A DNA stretch of 64,000 bases from Pirellulales bacterium (GTDB lineage Bacteria; Planctomycetota; Planctomycetia; Pirellulales; JALHPA01). This document shows, one piece after another, positions 17,591 to 26,460 of the stretch; position 1 is the stretch's first letter; every line of letters begins with the position of its first letter. The position numbers and the translations under genes are program-made. The notes under the pieces are model-generated. The model was given only the letters and a program-made list of their open reading frames with translations. It had not been told where the DNA came from and did not search any database. The stretch spans positions 1 through 64,000 of the forward strand of contig JANRLT010000025.1 of assembly GCA_033762255.1 (NCBI GenBank), given 5' to 3'.

Positions 17591-18532
17591 TCAGCTCCTC
17601 CCTTGTTGCCAGGGGGGGCCGCCAACCACCGGGGGATTGCGTTGTCCCGCCGCCGCCAGCCGCGCCGCCAATTGCAGTTGTTGCTGCGCTTGTTCCGCCC
17701 CGGCGGCGTCGGCGATAAACGTCCGGATGTACAGTCCGCAAAGCAATAGATCATCCGACAAATCGGGGCGTATCCGATTTCGCCAGCGCAGCGCGTCGGC
17801 CAGCCGCCGCGCCAGCTCCGCCCGCCGCGGCGGGGTAAACATGAGCCGCCGTTGCACGTACATGGCCAGCGTGCGCGCCAATTGGCGGGATACCCGAATA
17901 TTTGGCGGTAAATCCGCGGCCACGGCGAGCGCGGCGGGTTCCTTGAGCATGGTCAGGCCCGCCTGCATGCCAGCATCCTCGACAATCACGATCGTGCCGC
18001 TGGCCAAATCTCCCAGGCGCTGAAATTTACTGCTGAGCGCGCAGCAAAATATACCCACTAGCCCTAGTGGAAAAATCGGCGGCAACACGGTCCCTTCCGC
18101 CGCCAACTCTGTATACATTGGCAAAAACACCGGCGGTATCACCGGCAGCAGATCGACCTCGCGCAAGATATTCCGCAGCACCGCCTGCCAGGCCTGGATC
18201 GGTTGGCCCCGCACCCCCACCACGCGCAGCCCCCCCGCCCATTTGCCTGGCGTCTGGCCATTCCAATACGTTTCAAAAATTCCCCCGTAAAACCAGGAGA
18301 TACCAAACCAGCCCAAACATAAGAATGCGGCCACAAAGACGGGATTTTGCAAACCGATGGATAAAAAAAAGCCGCACAGCAAAATTCCCAAAAACAGCGA
18401 TAAGCGTATCAGCAGGTCCAGTTTAAACGCAAAAAAGCGACGAAAAGGTCCCGCCAGGCGATATTGAAAGGCAATATTCTCTGGTGTGATAATTTCGATC
18501 CGGCTATCGATTTGCAAAGTTTCCGCGGGCAT
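17591..18532 (-). CDS. RDD family membrane protein
   Basis: A 313-residue protein whose first half is an RDD domain (PF06271): FRRFFAFKLDLLIRLSLFLG near residue 30, two membrane helices, and the second motif YWNGQTPGKWAGGLRVVGVRG near 110. The C-terminal half is soluble and rich in Arg/Ala. It is the first gene of a three-gene minus-strand set RDD-SpoIIM-membrane protein. These families usually join MoxR, DUF58 and DUF4129 in one operon; here they lie on the opposite strand about 4 kb away from the DUF58 gene. Confidence 0.88.
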   Translation of the reverse strand: MPAETLQIDSRIEIITPENIAFQYRLAGPFRRFFAFKLDLLIRLSLFLGILLCGFFLSIGLQNPVFVAAFLCLGWFGISWFYGGIFETYWNGQTPGKWAGGLRVVGVRGQPIQAWQAVLRNILREVDLLPVIPPVFLPMYTELAAEGTVLPPIFPLGLVGIFCCALSSKFQRLGDLASGTIVIVEDAGMQAGLTMLKEPAALAVAADLPPNIRVSRQLARTLAMYVQRRLMFTPPRRAELARRLADALRWRNRIRPDLSDDLLLCGLYIRTFIADAAGAEQAQQQLQLAARLAAAGQRNPPVVGGPPWQQGRS

Positions 18533-18845
18533 GGATCACTTTGGGTAGGTCCCCTCGCCAAAAAATAAAACTTCGCCAACCCAAGCGCTTGGCGGTACCA
18601 TGGGTCATTTCCCTGGGGCGATTTCGCCATGTCAGCATAGCTCAACCGGGGCCAGGAGAAAGGCGGTTTCCTGATTTTACGGCATTTTCCCCGGCCTTGC
18701 CAATCCATCCGCCCCCGGGCAATTTCCCCCGCCACCGGTTGTTGCCGCTTGTCCCGGAGTGCTAAAATCAAATGGTAATCACCAAATCGGCGGGGTAAAT
18801 GACCAGCTCCGCTTTCCATAAAATTCATGTCGTTCAGGAACTTCC
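18533..18845. other. spacer between divergent genes
   Basis: A 313-bp region between the RDD gene (minus) and the secreted propeller gene (plus). It must hold promoters for both directions, but I could not pick out a convincing promoter, RNA gene or repeat. Confidence 0.4.
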
Positions 18846-19910
18846 ATGCGCGGATTTTTCGCTTTTTCTGTTCTACCCTGGTTTTGTCTTTTGTGGATCA
18901 TCGGGGCATCCGCGTCAGCAGCCGACGAAAAACCCCCCGCCGTCACGACCGAAGTCGTGCTGGATGGTCTGAGCAATCCCTTTGGCATGGCCCTGCGACC
19001 CGGTAAAGGGGAACTGTTTGTCAGCGATAGCGCGGCGGGCATGATTGTTTCGGTCGATCCCGCCCAACCCAACAAATCAACCCCCGTCATTACCGGCTAC
19101 AACCAAGATATCTATGGCAAAGGGCCAAAATACGCGATTGGCCCCTTGGGCCTGGCGTTTTTAAACGCCGACACGCTGGTCGTCGGGGATGGGAGCGCGG
19201 CGGGAGGAGCCGAAGTGGTGCAACTCTTTAAGCTCCCCACCGATGCGGCCAAATTACCGCTAACTGCCGACGCCCCCTCCCAAAAGCTGGGGCCGATCGC
19301 CGCAAATCCCGAAGTAAGTACACCCGGCGAAGGGAACTTCTTTGGCGTGGCCGCGACTCCCGCCGCAATTTTTGTCACCGCCCAGGGGGACGACGCCAAA
19401 GGTTGGATTCTCAAAGCTGACCTGAATGGCTCTACCGCGGGTCAGCTAAAACCGTTTATCAAAACTAAAATCGAAACCGGCGTCTCCACCCCCCTGGGCA
19501 TCACTATGAGTGAACGCGGCGAAGTGGTGGTCGGCCAAATGGGCGAATTGGACCAGCCCCGCGACAGCCAATTGACATTTTACAACCCCAAAGATGGTAA
19601 AAAACTGCTGAGTTTGCCCGCCCATCTGCACGACATCACGGCCCTGGCGTACAGCCCCAAGACAAAACGCCTGTACGCCTTGGATTTTTCTGGTAATGAC
19701 AGCCAGGCGGGGGGCCTATATCGGCTGGATTCGGCCATCGAAAATAATCAGCAAGTCATCAAACCCCTCAAAATCACCAGCCTGGAAAAACCCACCGCCA
19801 TGGTCTTTGATCCCGCCGGAGTCTTATACGTCACCGTGTTGGGCCAGGGAGGAAACCCGGAACAAGCGAATAAACAGGGGAAGTTGTTAAAGATCGTGGG
19901 AGAGCTGTGA
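18846..19910 (+). CDS. secreted beta-propeller-like protein (NHL/SMP-30-like)
   Basis: A 354-residue protein with a signal peptide (MRGFFAFSVLPWFCLLWIIG, cleavage probably after ASA near residue 25). The rest shows propeller-like repeats of the type DGLSNPFGMALRPGKGELFVSD, STPLGITMSERGEVVVGQMG and EKPTAMVFDPAGVLYVTVLG. These resemble NHL or SMP-30/gluconolactonase blades. No catalytic metal site could be confirmed, so an enzymatic role is uncertain. It is probably periplasmic or exported. The stop codon is followed with no gap by the GTAATTACAAATTA module. Confidence 0.7.
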   Translation: MRGFFAFSVLPWFCLLWIIGASASAADEKPPAVTTEVVLDGLSNPFGMALRPGKGELFVSDSAAGMIVSVDPAQPNKSTPVITGYNQDIYGKGPKYAIGPLGLAFLNADTLVVGDGSAAGGAEVVQLFKLPTDAAKLPLTADAPSQKLGPIAANPEVSTPGEGNFFGVAATPAAIFVTAQGDDAKGWILKADLNGSTAGQLKPFIKTKIETGVSTPLGITMSERGEVVVGQMGELDQPRDSQLTFYNPKDGKKLLSLPAHLHDITALAYSPKTKRLYALDFSGNDSQAGGLYRLDSAIENNQQVIKPLKITSLEKPTAMVFDPAGVLYVTVLGQGGNPEQANKQGKLLKIVGEL

Positions 19911-20036
19911 GTAATTACAAATTAAAAATTTCGAATTACAAATTAGGTACAGTTATTCTGCCTGCTTACTAGTTATGTAGCTTTCTCTTCCCCACTATCC
20001 ACTATCCACCATCCACCCCCCACTCCCCTCCCCCCG
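19911..20036 (+). repeat. spacer made of an AT-rich module and a C-rich start-proximal tract
   Basis: The 126-bp spacer starts directly at the stop codon with GTAATTACAAATTAAAAATT and a second half, and ends in a CCACTATCCACTATCCACC repeat that turns into CCCCCCACTCCCCTCCCCCC right before the next ATG. The C-rich tract is the reverse complement of the AGTGGAT heptamer array at 13631-13670. Confidence 0.8.
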
Positions 20037-20360
20037 ATGTCGCGTCGCGAACAAATTGAATCGATGCTGGCCGCTGATCCCCAGGATCAGTTTTTGCGCT
20101 ACGCGCTGGCAATGGAGTTTGATAAGGAGAGCCGGCACGAGGAAAGCCTGGCTTTATTGGCCGGTCTTCAAGCCGACCCAGTCCCTCATGTACCTGCGTA
20201 TTTTATGGCGGCCCAACAATTAGTCCGGCTGGACCGCTTGGCGGAAGCCCGCACCTTGCTCCGCTCGGGAATCTCCTTGGCGGATCAGGTTGGTAACACT
20301 CATGCCGCCGGAGAAATGCGCGAATTTTTGACCAGTTTGGGAAATTTAGGGGAAGCTTGA
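20037..20360 (+). CDS. small TPR-like protein
   Basis: A 107-residue all-helical protein made of about two to three tetratricopeptide-like helix pairs (DQFLRYALAMEFDKESRHEESLALLAGL and PAYFMAAQQLVRLDRLAEARTLLRSGI). No signal peptide or membrane segment. Such short TPR proteins usually act as protein-binding adaptors, but no partner is evident. The start codon follows a C-rich repeat and has no Shine-Dalgarno sequence. Confidence 0.7.
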   Translation: MSRREQIESMLAADPQDQFLRYALAMEFDKESRHEESLALLAGLQADPVPHVPAYFMAAQQLVRLDRLAEARTLLRSGISLADQVGNTHAAGEMREFLTSLGNLGEA

Positions 20361-20582
20361 GGCCCGCGATTGTTCATTTGAAATCTAACGGCCGCTTGCC
20401 GCTGGTGAATGGGACGGGTCTTCGATATGATGCTAAAATTTTTTGTATTTTGCGAAATCTGGGTGAAAATATAAAAAATGATTGTCCCCTGGGGAGAATC
20501 TTGGTAAGAATAAAGATGGGGTTAGTTGAGGCCTTATCCTTTCTCCAAATTGACAACCGCTTCTCCGGCGGTCGGCCTCGTT

Positions 20583-21740
20583 ATGAATTCGCGATTTTTT
20601 TTCTTCGGCGAACCGCCGCACCTGGGTGGGCAGGGTTTGCCACTGCATGCACCTCATTCAGGACCCGCGGCTTTCCGCGCGCGGGGCTTTACCATTGTCG
20701 AGCTCTTGGTCTGCATCGGCATTATTGGGTTGCTCATTGCGCTCCTCATGCCCGCCACACAAAAAGCACGGGAAGCGGGCCGTCGCGTGACCTGCCAAAA
20801 CAATATTCGGCAGGTCTCCCTGGGGATTAAGCTGTTTGAGGACTCACGCAAGCATTTGCCGTATTCGGGGCTGGTGGCGAATGCCGGCTTTTCAGGAGGT
20901 TACTACGAGCCAGAGTTACAATTTGACGGCCGTAGCGGCGTCATGCAAAGTTGGGTGGTCCAGATATTGCCATTTATCGAGGAAGGGACGCTGGCCAAGC
21001 AAATCGATCCCAAAATTTCCATTCTCAAACAGCCCAACGATCCCCAGGCCAAAGTGCTGCCAACGATGCTTTGCCCTAGCGAAACGGTCAATCGATCGTT
21101 GTTTCAACATCCCACGCTGACGAGGAACAAACCTTTTGCCAAGGGGAACTACGCCGCGTTTGTCAGTCCGGTTCATGTGGAATTTCAAAGCCATGAACCG
21201 GGCGCTTTGATTGCCGACCGCAAACATCGTTCTGGCAAATTTCCCGACGGGGCGGGCAAGACCATGTTTCTGTCCGAAGTCCGTACCCGCGATAATCCCC
21301 GCGATCAGCGCGGGGCTTGGGCTTTGCCCTGGGCGGGAAGCACCCTCTTGGCGTTTGATTTGCACAGCGAGAATACCTATTCCGGCGAATTTTGGGGCAA
21401 GGTGCCGCATATACGGGGTAGCTCTTATCGGCCCGTTAGTCACAGCAAAGGATATACGCAACTGCCCAATAATCCCGGACCAAACATGGACATGCTGTAT
21501 GATTGCGACAATTTAGCCGATGCGCAGCTCACCGGAATGCCCTGCGATAACTATAGCAGCAGCGGCGGTAATAACTTTCTATCCGCCGCTCCGCGCAGCA
21601 CGCATCCCGGCGGCGTGTTTGTGACCTTTGGGGATAACTCGGTTAAATTTTTGGTTGACGAAGTGGATGAATTCACGATGGGGTATTTGATCTCGATCAA
21701 TGACGGCCAAATAGTCAATCTGCAAAACGCCGTCCGTTAG
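20583..21740 (+). CDS. DUF1559 protein with type IV pilin-like leader
   Basis: A 385-residue protein of the planctomycete-typical DUF1559 group. About 35 residues precede a prepilin peptidase-type site G-FTIVELLVCIGIIGLLIAL, followed by the conserved QKAREAGRRVTCQNNIRQVSLGI. The rest is the DUF1559 domain, ending with a WGDNSVKFL-like pattern (FGDNSVKFLVDEVDE), typical of the H-x-G-DG/GDGS C-terminal motif. The protein is probably processed like a pseudopilin and placed in the envelope. The ATG at 20583 is chosen since the frame also allows 20526. Large DUF1559 families mark planctomycete genomes. Confidence 0.88.
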   Translation: MNSRFFFFGEPPHLGGQGLPLHAPHSGPAAFRARGFTIVELLVCIGIIGLLIALLMPATQKAREAGRRVTCQNNIRQVSLGIKLFEDSRKHLPYSGLVANAGFSGGYYEPELQFDGRSGVMQSWVVQILPFIEEGTLAKQIDPKISILKQPNDPQAKVLPTMLCPSETVNRSLFQHPTLTRNKPFAKGNYAAFVSPVHVEFQSHEPGALIADRKHRSGKFPDGAGKTMFLSEVRTRDNPRDQRGAWALPWAGSTLLAFDLHSENTYSGEFWGKVPHIRGSSYRPVSHSKGYTQLPNNPGPNMDMLYDCDNLADAQLTGMPCDNYSSSGGNNFLSAAPRSTHPGGVFVTFGDNSVKFLVDEVDEFTMGYLISINDGQIVNLQNAVR

Positions 21741-21771
21741 TCTTTTACCCAGAATTGAATCCCCCGTTATC

Positions 21772-22194
21772 ATGTCGCAGCGTTTGCCAGCATCGACCGC
21801 CGGTTGGGGAATATGGCGGCGCATCGTGTCGGCCTTGTTTATCCTGGGGGGAATTTCCGCCATCGCGCTCAATCTGCTTACTCCCGGCGTGGTCTCTAGC
21901 ACGGCCGTTTGGTCCGAGGAGCAGGCCCGCCAACATCAAGAGATTTCTTCCAAGGCCCACGCCGCGTTACAAAAGCTGAATCAGCATAAATTTAACAACA
22001 CACCCCAGGCGGCGGAGGCGGAAGAGGAATTTAACCATTGGCACAAAAAAAGTCAGGAATCACAGGCCCGACTGCAAGCGGCCAAGCAGGCCTACCGCGG
22101 TTATAATCATTTTTGGTTTTGGCTGGGCGTGGCGTTTACGGCGATTGGCGTCATCAGCCTGGTCGCGGGAATGAGCGCGGAGCAGAATTCATGA
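21772..22194 (+). CDS. small membrane protein with two TM helices and a coiled segment
   Basis: A 140-residue protein with an N-terminal helix (IVSALFILGGISAIALNLLT) and a C-terminal one (HFWFWLGVAFTAIGVISLVAG). The roughly 60-residue segment between is charged, Gln/Lys/Glu-rich and probably a helical hairpin or coiled coil facing one side of the membrane. No known family. It lies 31 bp after the DUF1559 gene and could be co-transcribed with it. Confidence 0.65.
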   Translation: MSQRLPASTAGWGIWRRIVSALFILGGISAIALNLLTPGVVSSTAVWSEEQARQHQEISSKAHAALQKLNQHKFNNTPQAAEAEEEFNHWHKKSQESQARLQAAKQAYRGYNHFWFWLGVAFTAIGVISLVAGMSAEQNS

Positions 22195-22200
22195 CAGGCC

Positions 22201-22464
22201 GGGTGGGTAGTGAGTAGTGAGTAGTGAGTAGTAGAGGGTTTTATTCTGGTCATTAATCTGAAATCTCAAATTTGCAATCTCAAATCCGCAATCCACGCCA
22301 AGGGTGTATGCCGCGAACTCTTTTACGTCAGTTCGTGAAGAATGCGCATTCTGTCCCTGGCTAACGCGGCTGGGTATCAGATGTCCCTTGCTAACGCGGC
22401 GGGCTGAGTAATATCCCGGACTAAGATGTTAACCCAAATTTGTCATTCGTAATTTGTAATTGTA
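22201..22464 (-). repeat. repeat-filled spacer
   Basis: The 264 bp hold a GTAGTGA heptamer array (22207-22234), AATCTCAAATTTGCAATCTC-type repeats, a 14-bp palindrome AGAATGCGCATTCT (22339-22352), two reversed copies of the composite-repeat core (22351-22373 and 22382-22406), and an AT-rich module next to the stop codon of the minus-strand gene at 22465 (read on the minus strand TACAATTACAAATTACGAAT). No gene is seen. Confidence 0.78.
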
Positions 22465-23019
22465 TCACGCCGCTTTGGCCCGTGCCGGCGGAGCGGCTAG
22501 GCGCTGCAGTTCCAGCACTGTCAACAACCGATAGCCCGTTTTAGCCGCTTGCTCATCGGCCAAGTATATCCGCGCGTCGGGGGCCAGCATCCGTGGCACA
22601 TAATACCAGGCCTGCGCTAGCGCCGGGCCAAGTTGATCCGCCGAGATAATCACTAACTCAAGCTGGCGGATGCCGTTGGCCGCGCGGGACAACGCGCTAT
22701 GCGGATCACCAGGCAAAAGCTGCGCCTTGACTCCCGCTTTTTTTAGGGCTTGATACGCGCTCTTATAGCTCCAATCGGTCTTGGCCTGATAGTTGGGCCG
22801 CCCCTCAAACAGGTCAATCCCATAAAAGTGCAAGTCGGCCTGGGGGAGCGTCTCCCGCACGAGTTCGATCAATTTGAGCGTGCGCTGGCCATTGCCTAAG
22901 CCAACTTCCAGCCACCGTTGTGGCGGCCGGTCGGTGACCTCGCGATACAGGATCCGCTCGCTGGCCGGTTGCCCAAAGCGCAACAACCAAGCCCGCGACA
23001 ATTTGGAAAAGAGCGACAC
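22465..23019 (-). CDS. SAM-dependent methyltransferase-like protein
   Basis: A protein of about 184 residues with a Rossmann-type SAM motif LEVGLGNGQRTLKLIE followed by an acidic strand end FYGIDLFEG. It lacks clear catalytic motifs for a specific substrate. The start is taken as the GTG at 23019 because AAGGAGGG lies 6-7 bases upstream of it, one of the few strong ribosome binding sites in the window; an upstream GTG at 23040 would place that site inside the gene. No partner gene is nearby. Substrate unknown. Confidence 0.7.
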   Translation of the reverse strand: MSLFSKLSRAWLLRFGQPASERILYREVTDRPPQRWLEVGLGNGQRTLKLIELVRETLPQADLHFYGIDLFEGRPNYQAKTDWSYKSAYQALKKAGVKAQLLPGDPHSALSRAANGIRQLELVIISADQLGPALAQAWYYVPRMLAPDARIYLADEQAAKTGYRLLTVLELQRLAAPPARAKAA

Positions 23020-23333
23020 CGTTTGCCCTCCTTGGCACACGGAATCCGGAAAATGGGGGGAGATTTGACACGTCCCGCGACGAATCTTTCGGCGGGGCGC
23101 TTTACACTCTTCGACTGCGGCGGGGTGCGAAATTCAGTGGATTTTTATTGGTCAAAACTAGGGTGCCGGTCATGTTTTCCCATCTTCCCCAGACCTGACA
23201 TTGGGCGGGAATTTTGCTTAAAATATGTCAAAGTCGATCATACCAACGCAATTTTTGCTAAAAATTGCCTTAAGTTTGCCGTCCGACGCCGATACACACT
23301 CATTACTTTACTTTTTTTGTCAGGTTTGCCGCC
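23020..23333. other. spacer upstream of leuC
   Basis: A 314-bp region between the divergent methyltransferase-like gene and leuC. An AT-rich stretch near 23210-23290 probably holds the leuC promoter. No leader peptide with a leucine codon run or other attenuator was found by eye. Confidence 0.4.
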
Positions 23334-24764
23334 ATGAGCAATGTTTCACCCCCCCAGCCGCGCACGATGTTTCAAAAGATATGGGACCGGCATGTGGTGC
23401 TGGCGGAACCGGGGAAGCAGGCGATTTTGTACATCGACTTGCATCTGGTGCATGAGGTGACCAGCCCCCAGGCGTTTGAAGGACTGCGTTTGGCGGGTCG
23501 CCGCGTCCGTCGTCCTGAACGGACGGTCGCCACGCCGGACCATAACGTCCCCACGTCCGACCGGCGGCTGCCGATCGCCGATCCCATTTCCAAACAGCAA
23601 ATCGACACTCTGCGCAACAATTGCCGGGAATTTGGCATCCGGCTATACGATCTGAATGATCCGCAGCAGGGAATTGTGCATATCATTGGGCCGGAACTGG
23701 GGTTGACCCAGCCTGGCATGACAATTGTCTGCGGCGATAGCCACACGGCCACGCACGGGGCGTTTGGCGCGTTGGCCTTTGGCATCGGCACGAGCGAAGT
23801 CGAGCATGTGCTGGCAACGCAAACACTGCTCCAGTCCCTGCCCAAGACGCTCGAACTGCGCGTGGATGGGCGACTGGCTCCCGGTGTCACGGCCAAGGAC
23901 CTCATTTTGTATCTCATTGGCCAGATCACCACCGACGGCGGTACCGGCTATGTCATTGAATACACGGGCGATGTTATCCGCAACCTGGGCATGGAGGAGC
24001 GCATGACCGTCTGCAATATGTCGATCGAGGCGGGAGCCCGCGCGGGTCTGATCGCCCCGGACGAAAAAACGTTTGCCTATGTGCGTGGACGGCAATTTGC
24101 CCCCAGCGGCGCGGATTTTGACGCGGCGGTGGCGCAGTGGCGCACGCTGCCCAGCGATCCCGGGGCGGGTTATGACAAATCGCTGGTTTTTCAGGGGGGG
24201 GATATTACGCCCCAAATCACCTGGGGGACCAATCCGGGCCAGGTCGTCCCGGTCACGGCCAAAGTCCCCGCCCCACAGGACTTTACCGACGAAACCGAAC
24301 GCAAAACCACCGCCCGCGCGCTCGAGTACATGGGCCTGAGCGCGGGGACGCCGATGACAGCGCTCGAACTGGACCGGGTGTTTATTGGTTCGTGCACCAA
24401 TGGCCGGATCGAGGATTTGCGCGCCGCGGCGGCGATTATCAAGGGTTATAAAGTGAGCGACCGGGTGAGCGCGATGGTGGTGCCGGGCAGTGGTACGGTC
24501 AAAAAGCAGGCGGAAGCGGAGGGACTGGACCGGATCTTTAAGGAAGCGGGCTTTGACTGGCGGGAGGCGGGGTGCAGCATGTGCCTGGGGATGAATCCGG
24601 ACATCTTGACGCCGGGTCAGCGCTGCGCGTCAACCAGCAACCGCAACTTTGAGGGTCGGCAGGGCAAAGGGGGCCGGACGCACCTGGTCAGTCCGGCAAT
24701 GGCCGCGGCGGCGGCGGTGCGGGGGCACTTTGTGGATATCCGGGAGTGGGAATATAGGGGGTAA
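23334..24764 (+). CDS. leuC: 3-isopropylmalate dehydratase large subunit
   Basis: A 476-residue aconitase-family protein. The 4Fe-4S ligands are Cys354 (GSCTNGR), Cys414 and Cys417 ([11 protein letters not shown]); [16 protein letters not shown] and [16 protein letters not shown] are also intact. It isomerises 2-isopropylmalate to 3-isopropylmalate in leucine synthesis together with LeuD in the cytoplasm. leuD lies on the same strand but is not adjacent: about 1.1 kb with a toxin-like gene and an unknown gene comes between them. The length and motifs are normal. Confidence 0.97.
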   Translation: MSNVSPPQPRTMFQKIWDRHVVLAEPGKQAILYIDLHLVHEVTSPQAFEGLRLAGRRVRRPERTVATPDHNVPTSDRRLPIADPISKQQIDTLRNNCREFGIRLYDLNDPQQGIVHIIGPELGLTQPGMTIVCGDSHTATHGAFGALAFGIGTSEVEHVLATQTLLQSLPKTLELRVDGRLAPGVTAKDLILYLIGQITTDGGTGYVIEYTGDVIRNLGMEERMTVCNMSIEAGARAGLIAPDEKTFAYVRGRQFAPSGADFDAAVAQWRTLPSDPGAGYDKSLVFQGGDITPQITWGTNPGQVVPVTAKVPAPQDFTDETERKTTARALEYMGLSAGTPMTALELDRVFIGSCTNGRIEDLRAAAAIIKGYKVSDRVSAMVVPGSGTVKKQAEAEGLDRIFKEAGFDWREAGCSMCLGMNPDILTPGQRCASTSNRNFEGRQGKGGRTHLVSPAMAAAAAVRGHFVDIREWEYRG

Positions 24765-24775
24765 AGAGGGGGATA

Positions 24776-24826
24776 ATGAAGATAGCAAAAGTTACATTTG
24801 AAAAAGGGCTACTTGAATGCCGTTGA
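24776..24826 (+). CDS. possible 16-codon leader ORF
   Basis: A short frame that starts 11 bp after the leuC stop codon, with a good ribosome binding site (AGAGGGGG) about 4 bases before the ATG. It encodes MKIAKVTFEKGLLECR and its TGA overlaps a downstream ATG as TGATG (24824-24828). That ATG is the fourth codon of the toxin-like frame, so the short ORF could load ribosomes onto it. It could also be the displaced N-terminus of the toxin-like gene after a frameshift. Confidence 0.4.
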   Translation: MKIAKVTFEKGLLECR

Positions 24827-25257
24827 TGTATCGTTCTATGCTGGAAAATGGCGGAAAACCTGCTGTTGGCAGTTCAAAAAAGCATTTAGGAGTGATAACT
24901 CTTGGCAAATATGCTGATATTGAAGCTGATACCGCGGGTTGGGTCCATCCCCTTACAGGAGGTATGTCGGTAAGTCCCGATTTACAAAATTTACCCCAGC
25001 ATCGCGTCCCTATGAGATTGAAAAGACTTTTTTCAGCAGCGAGCGGAAAAAACAACTTGTATGTATGGTGCCTGGGGAGCGGTGATTTCAGCGATGCTGA
25101 AATTAGCAATAATTTAAGATTACGAGTGGACAAACCCGCAGAGCACGGGATCGTTTAACCAAGTCATTCCATGCCGCAAGTTGAATATGAACAGTCAATT
25201 GCAATCACTCGGCCACAATGGCGACTAGCCGATGAGGAAGAAGGGATTTTATCATGA
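24817..25257 (+). pseudogene. Tse2-like ADP-ribosyltransferase toxin homologue with a premature stop
   Basis: The frame reads 113 codons, meets TAA at 25156-25158, and then stays open in the same frame to a TGA at 25255-25257, which overlaps the next start as ATGA. The text before the stop (MYRSMLENGG, GWVHPLTGGMSV, NLPQHRVP, LRVDKPAEHGIV) and after it (PSHSMPQVEYEQSI, ATRPQW-like ITRPQW) together resemble the Tse2 toxin fold family as I remember it, in which a Glu-Pro follows the H-G-I-V position. A change GAA to TAA would explain the break. The family assignment is from memory. If the stop is real, the toxin probably lacks its C-terminal helix. Confidence 0.55.
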
Positions 25258-25745
25258 ATAATACCCAGTTCGTAACATCACCAAGCTTTGTGGAGTATGT
25301 TGAATTGCTTGTGCAATTGCACAGTATGATTAGCACCGGTAAAGGAGATGGTGAGGAGGCGGAGAATTTGCGTGATCAAATGGATGGACCCTGGGAAAGT
25401 TTGACTAAGGAGCAGATTGAAATCACCAACGGCCTCTCCGCCGATCTATACACGATCGACCAGGCCCCCCACCCTCCCGAGACTGAGACGGATAGCGACC
25501 GGTTATTGCCGCAGATTCAAGAACTGCACAAACAAGGCCAGAGGCTGGAGCTTTTGACATTCCTCCGCGCGCACCAAGCCGAGCTGAACGTCAATGTGCT
25601 GGATTACCTGCGGGCGGAATGCTGGTTGCATTTGGGCTTTCCGGCGGTGGCAGAGGAATTCACTCAGTCCCACGTGCGCCGCGGGACACTTGATTCCAGC
25701 TGGCTGGCCAGCATTTTGCCTGGGGAGCTTACGCAGCAACCGTAA
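25254..25745 (+). CDS. unknown protein coupled to the Tse2-like gene
   Basis: A 163-residue soluble protein. The N-terminal half contains FVEYVELLVQLHSMISTGKG, a DQMDGPWESLTKEQ segment and NGLSADLYTID, a pattern I associate with uncharacterised planctomycete proteins. The C-terminal half looks helical and TPR-like (LLTFLRAHQAELNVNVLDYLRAECWLHLG). Its ATG overlaps the TGA of the extended upstream frame (ATGA) and is preceded by AAGAAGGGA about 7 bases away, so it should be translated well. By position it could be an immunity or antitoxin protein, but related proteins may occur without a toxin, so this is only an inference. Confidence 0.65.
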   Translation: MNNTQFVTSPSFVEYVELLVQLHSMISTGKGDGEEAENLRDQMDGPWESLTKEQIEITNGLSADLYTIDQAPHPPETETDSDRLLPQIQELHKQGQRLELLTFLRAHQAELNVNVLDYLRAECWLHLGFPAVAEEFTQSHVRRGTLDSSWLASILPGELTQQP

Positions 25746-25769
25746 GTCTAGTTTTTAACTTTTATTTCT

Positions 25770-25857
25770 CCCGTCTCCCATCTCCCCCCTCCCGTCCCTC
25801 ATCTCCACCACCAACTCCTCACTACCCACTCCTCACTACCCACTCCCCCTGCCCCCC
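25770..25857 (+). repeat. C-rich simple repeat running into the leuD start codon
   Basis: A pyrimidine-rich tract of short units such as TCCCGTCTCCCATCTCCC and CTCCTCACTACCCA (twice) that ends CTGCCCCCC directly before the leuD ATG. It leaves no room for a Shine-Dalgarno sequence. The same unit types are found before the starts at 20037 and 38225, and inside the gene at 30895-32373. Confidence 0.8.
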
Positions 25858-26454
25858 ATGCAATCCTTCACCAAACACACCGGCTTGGTTGCCCCGATGG
25901 ACCGGGCCAATGTCGACACCGATCAGATCATCCCCAAGCAGTTCCTTAAACGGATCGAGCGGACCGGCTTTGGCCAGTACCTGTTTTTTGATTGGCGGTT
26001 CCATGATGACGGGACTGATAATCCCGACTTTGAACTCAATCGCCCCCAGTATCGTGGTGCCAGCGTGCTTCTCACCCGCCGCAATTTTGGCTGCGGTTCT
26101 AGTCGCGAACATGCCCCCTGGGCGCTTGCGGATTACGGCTTTCGCGTGTTGATTGCCCCCAGCTTTGCCGATATTTTTTATAACAACTGTTTTAAGAACG
26201 GCATTCTGCCCATTCGCCTGACCGAGGATCAGGTCGAGGATCTGTTTCAGCGGGGGGCCAAATTCGCGGGGTATGAGTTAACCGCCGATCTGGCGGAACA
26301 GACGCTGACCGACAATCACGGCTTGCTGATTTCATTTACGGTGGAGCCATTTCGGCGGCATTGCCTGCTGCATGGGCTGGACGATATCGGCCTGACATTG
26401 CAAAACGAGGCCGCCATCCGCGCTTATGAAACGGCGAACGGCATTGGCGTGTAA
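25858..26454 (+). CDS. leuD: 3-isopropylmalate dehydratase small subunit
   Basis: A 198-residue protein with the LeuD features [20 protein letters not shown] at the N-terminus, [15 protein letters not shown] near residue 80, and [20 protein letters not shown] near 105. It forms the substrate-binding swivel domain that completes LeuC. Length is normal for the bacterial family. It is separated from leuC by two other genes; translation must start without an obvious ribosome binding site because a C-rich repeat abuts the ATG. Confidence 0.97.
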   Translation: MQSFTKHTGLVAPMDRANVDTDQIIPKQFLKRIERTGFGQYLFFDWRFHDDGTDNPDFELNRPQYRGASVLLTRRNFGCGSSREHAPWALADYGFRVLIAPSFADIFYNNCFKNGILPIRLTEDQVEDLFQRGAKFAGYELTADLAEQTLTDNHGLLISFTVEPFRRHCLLHGLDDIGLTLQNEAAIRAYETANGIGV

Positions 26455-26460
26455 ACAAAG

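Noticed and set aside
18533-18845. Search for tRNA or small RNA genes in long spacers
   Set aside because: No cloverleaf or conserved T-loop (GGTTCGANTCC-like) arrangement was found in this or the other long spacers.
22339-22352. 14-bp perfect palindrome AGAATGCGCATTCT as an operator
   Set aside because: It lies in a repeat-filled spacer between two convergent genes, so it is an unlikely operator, and no second copy was noticed.
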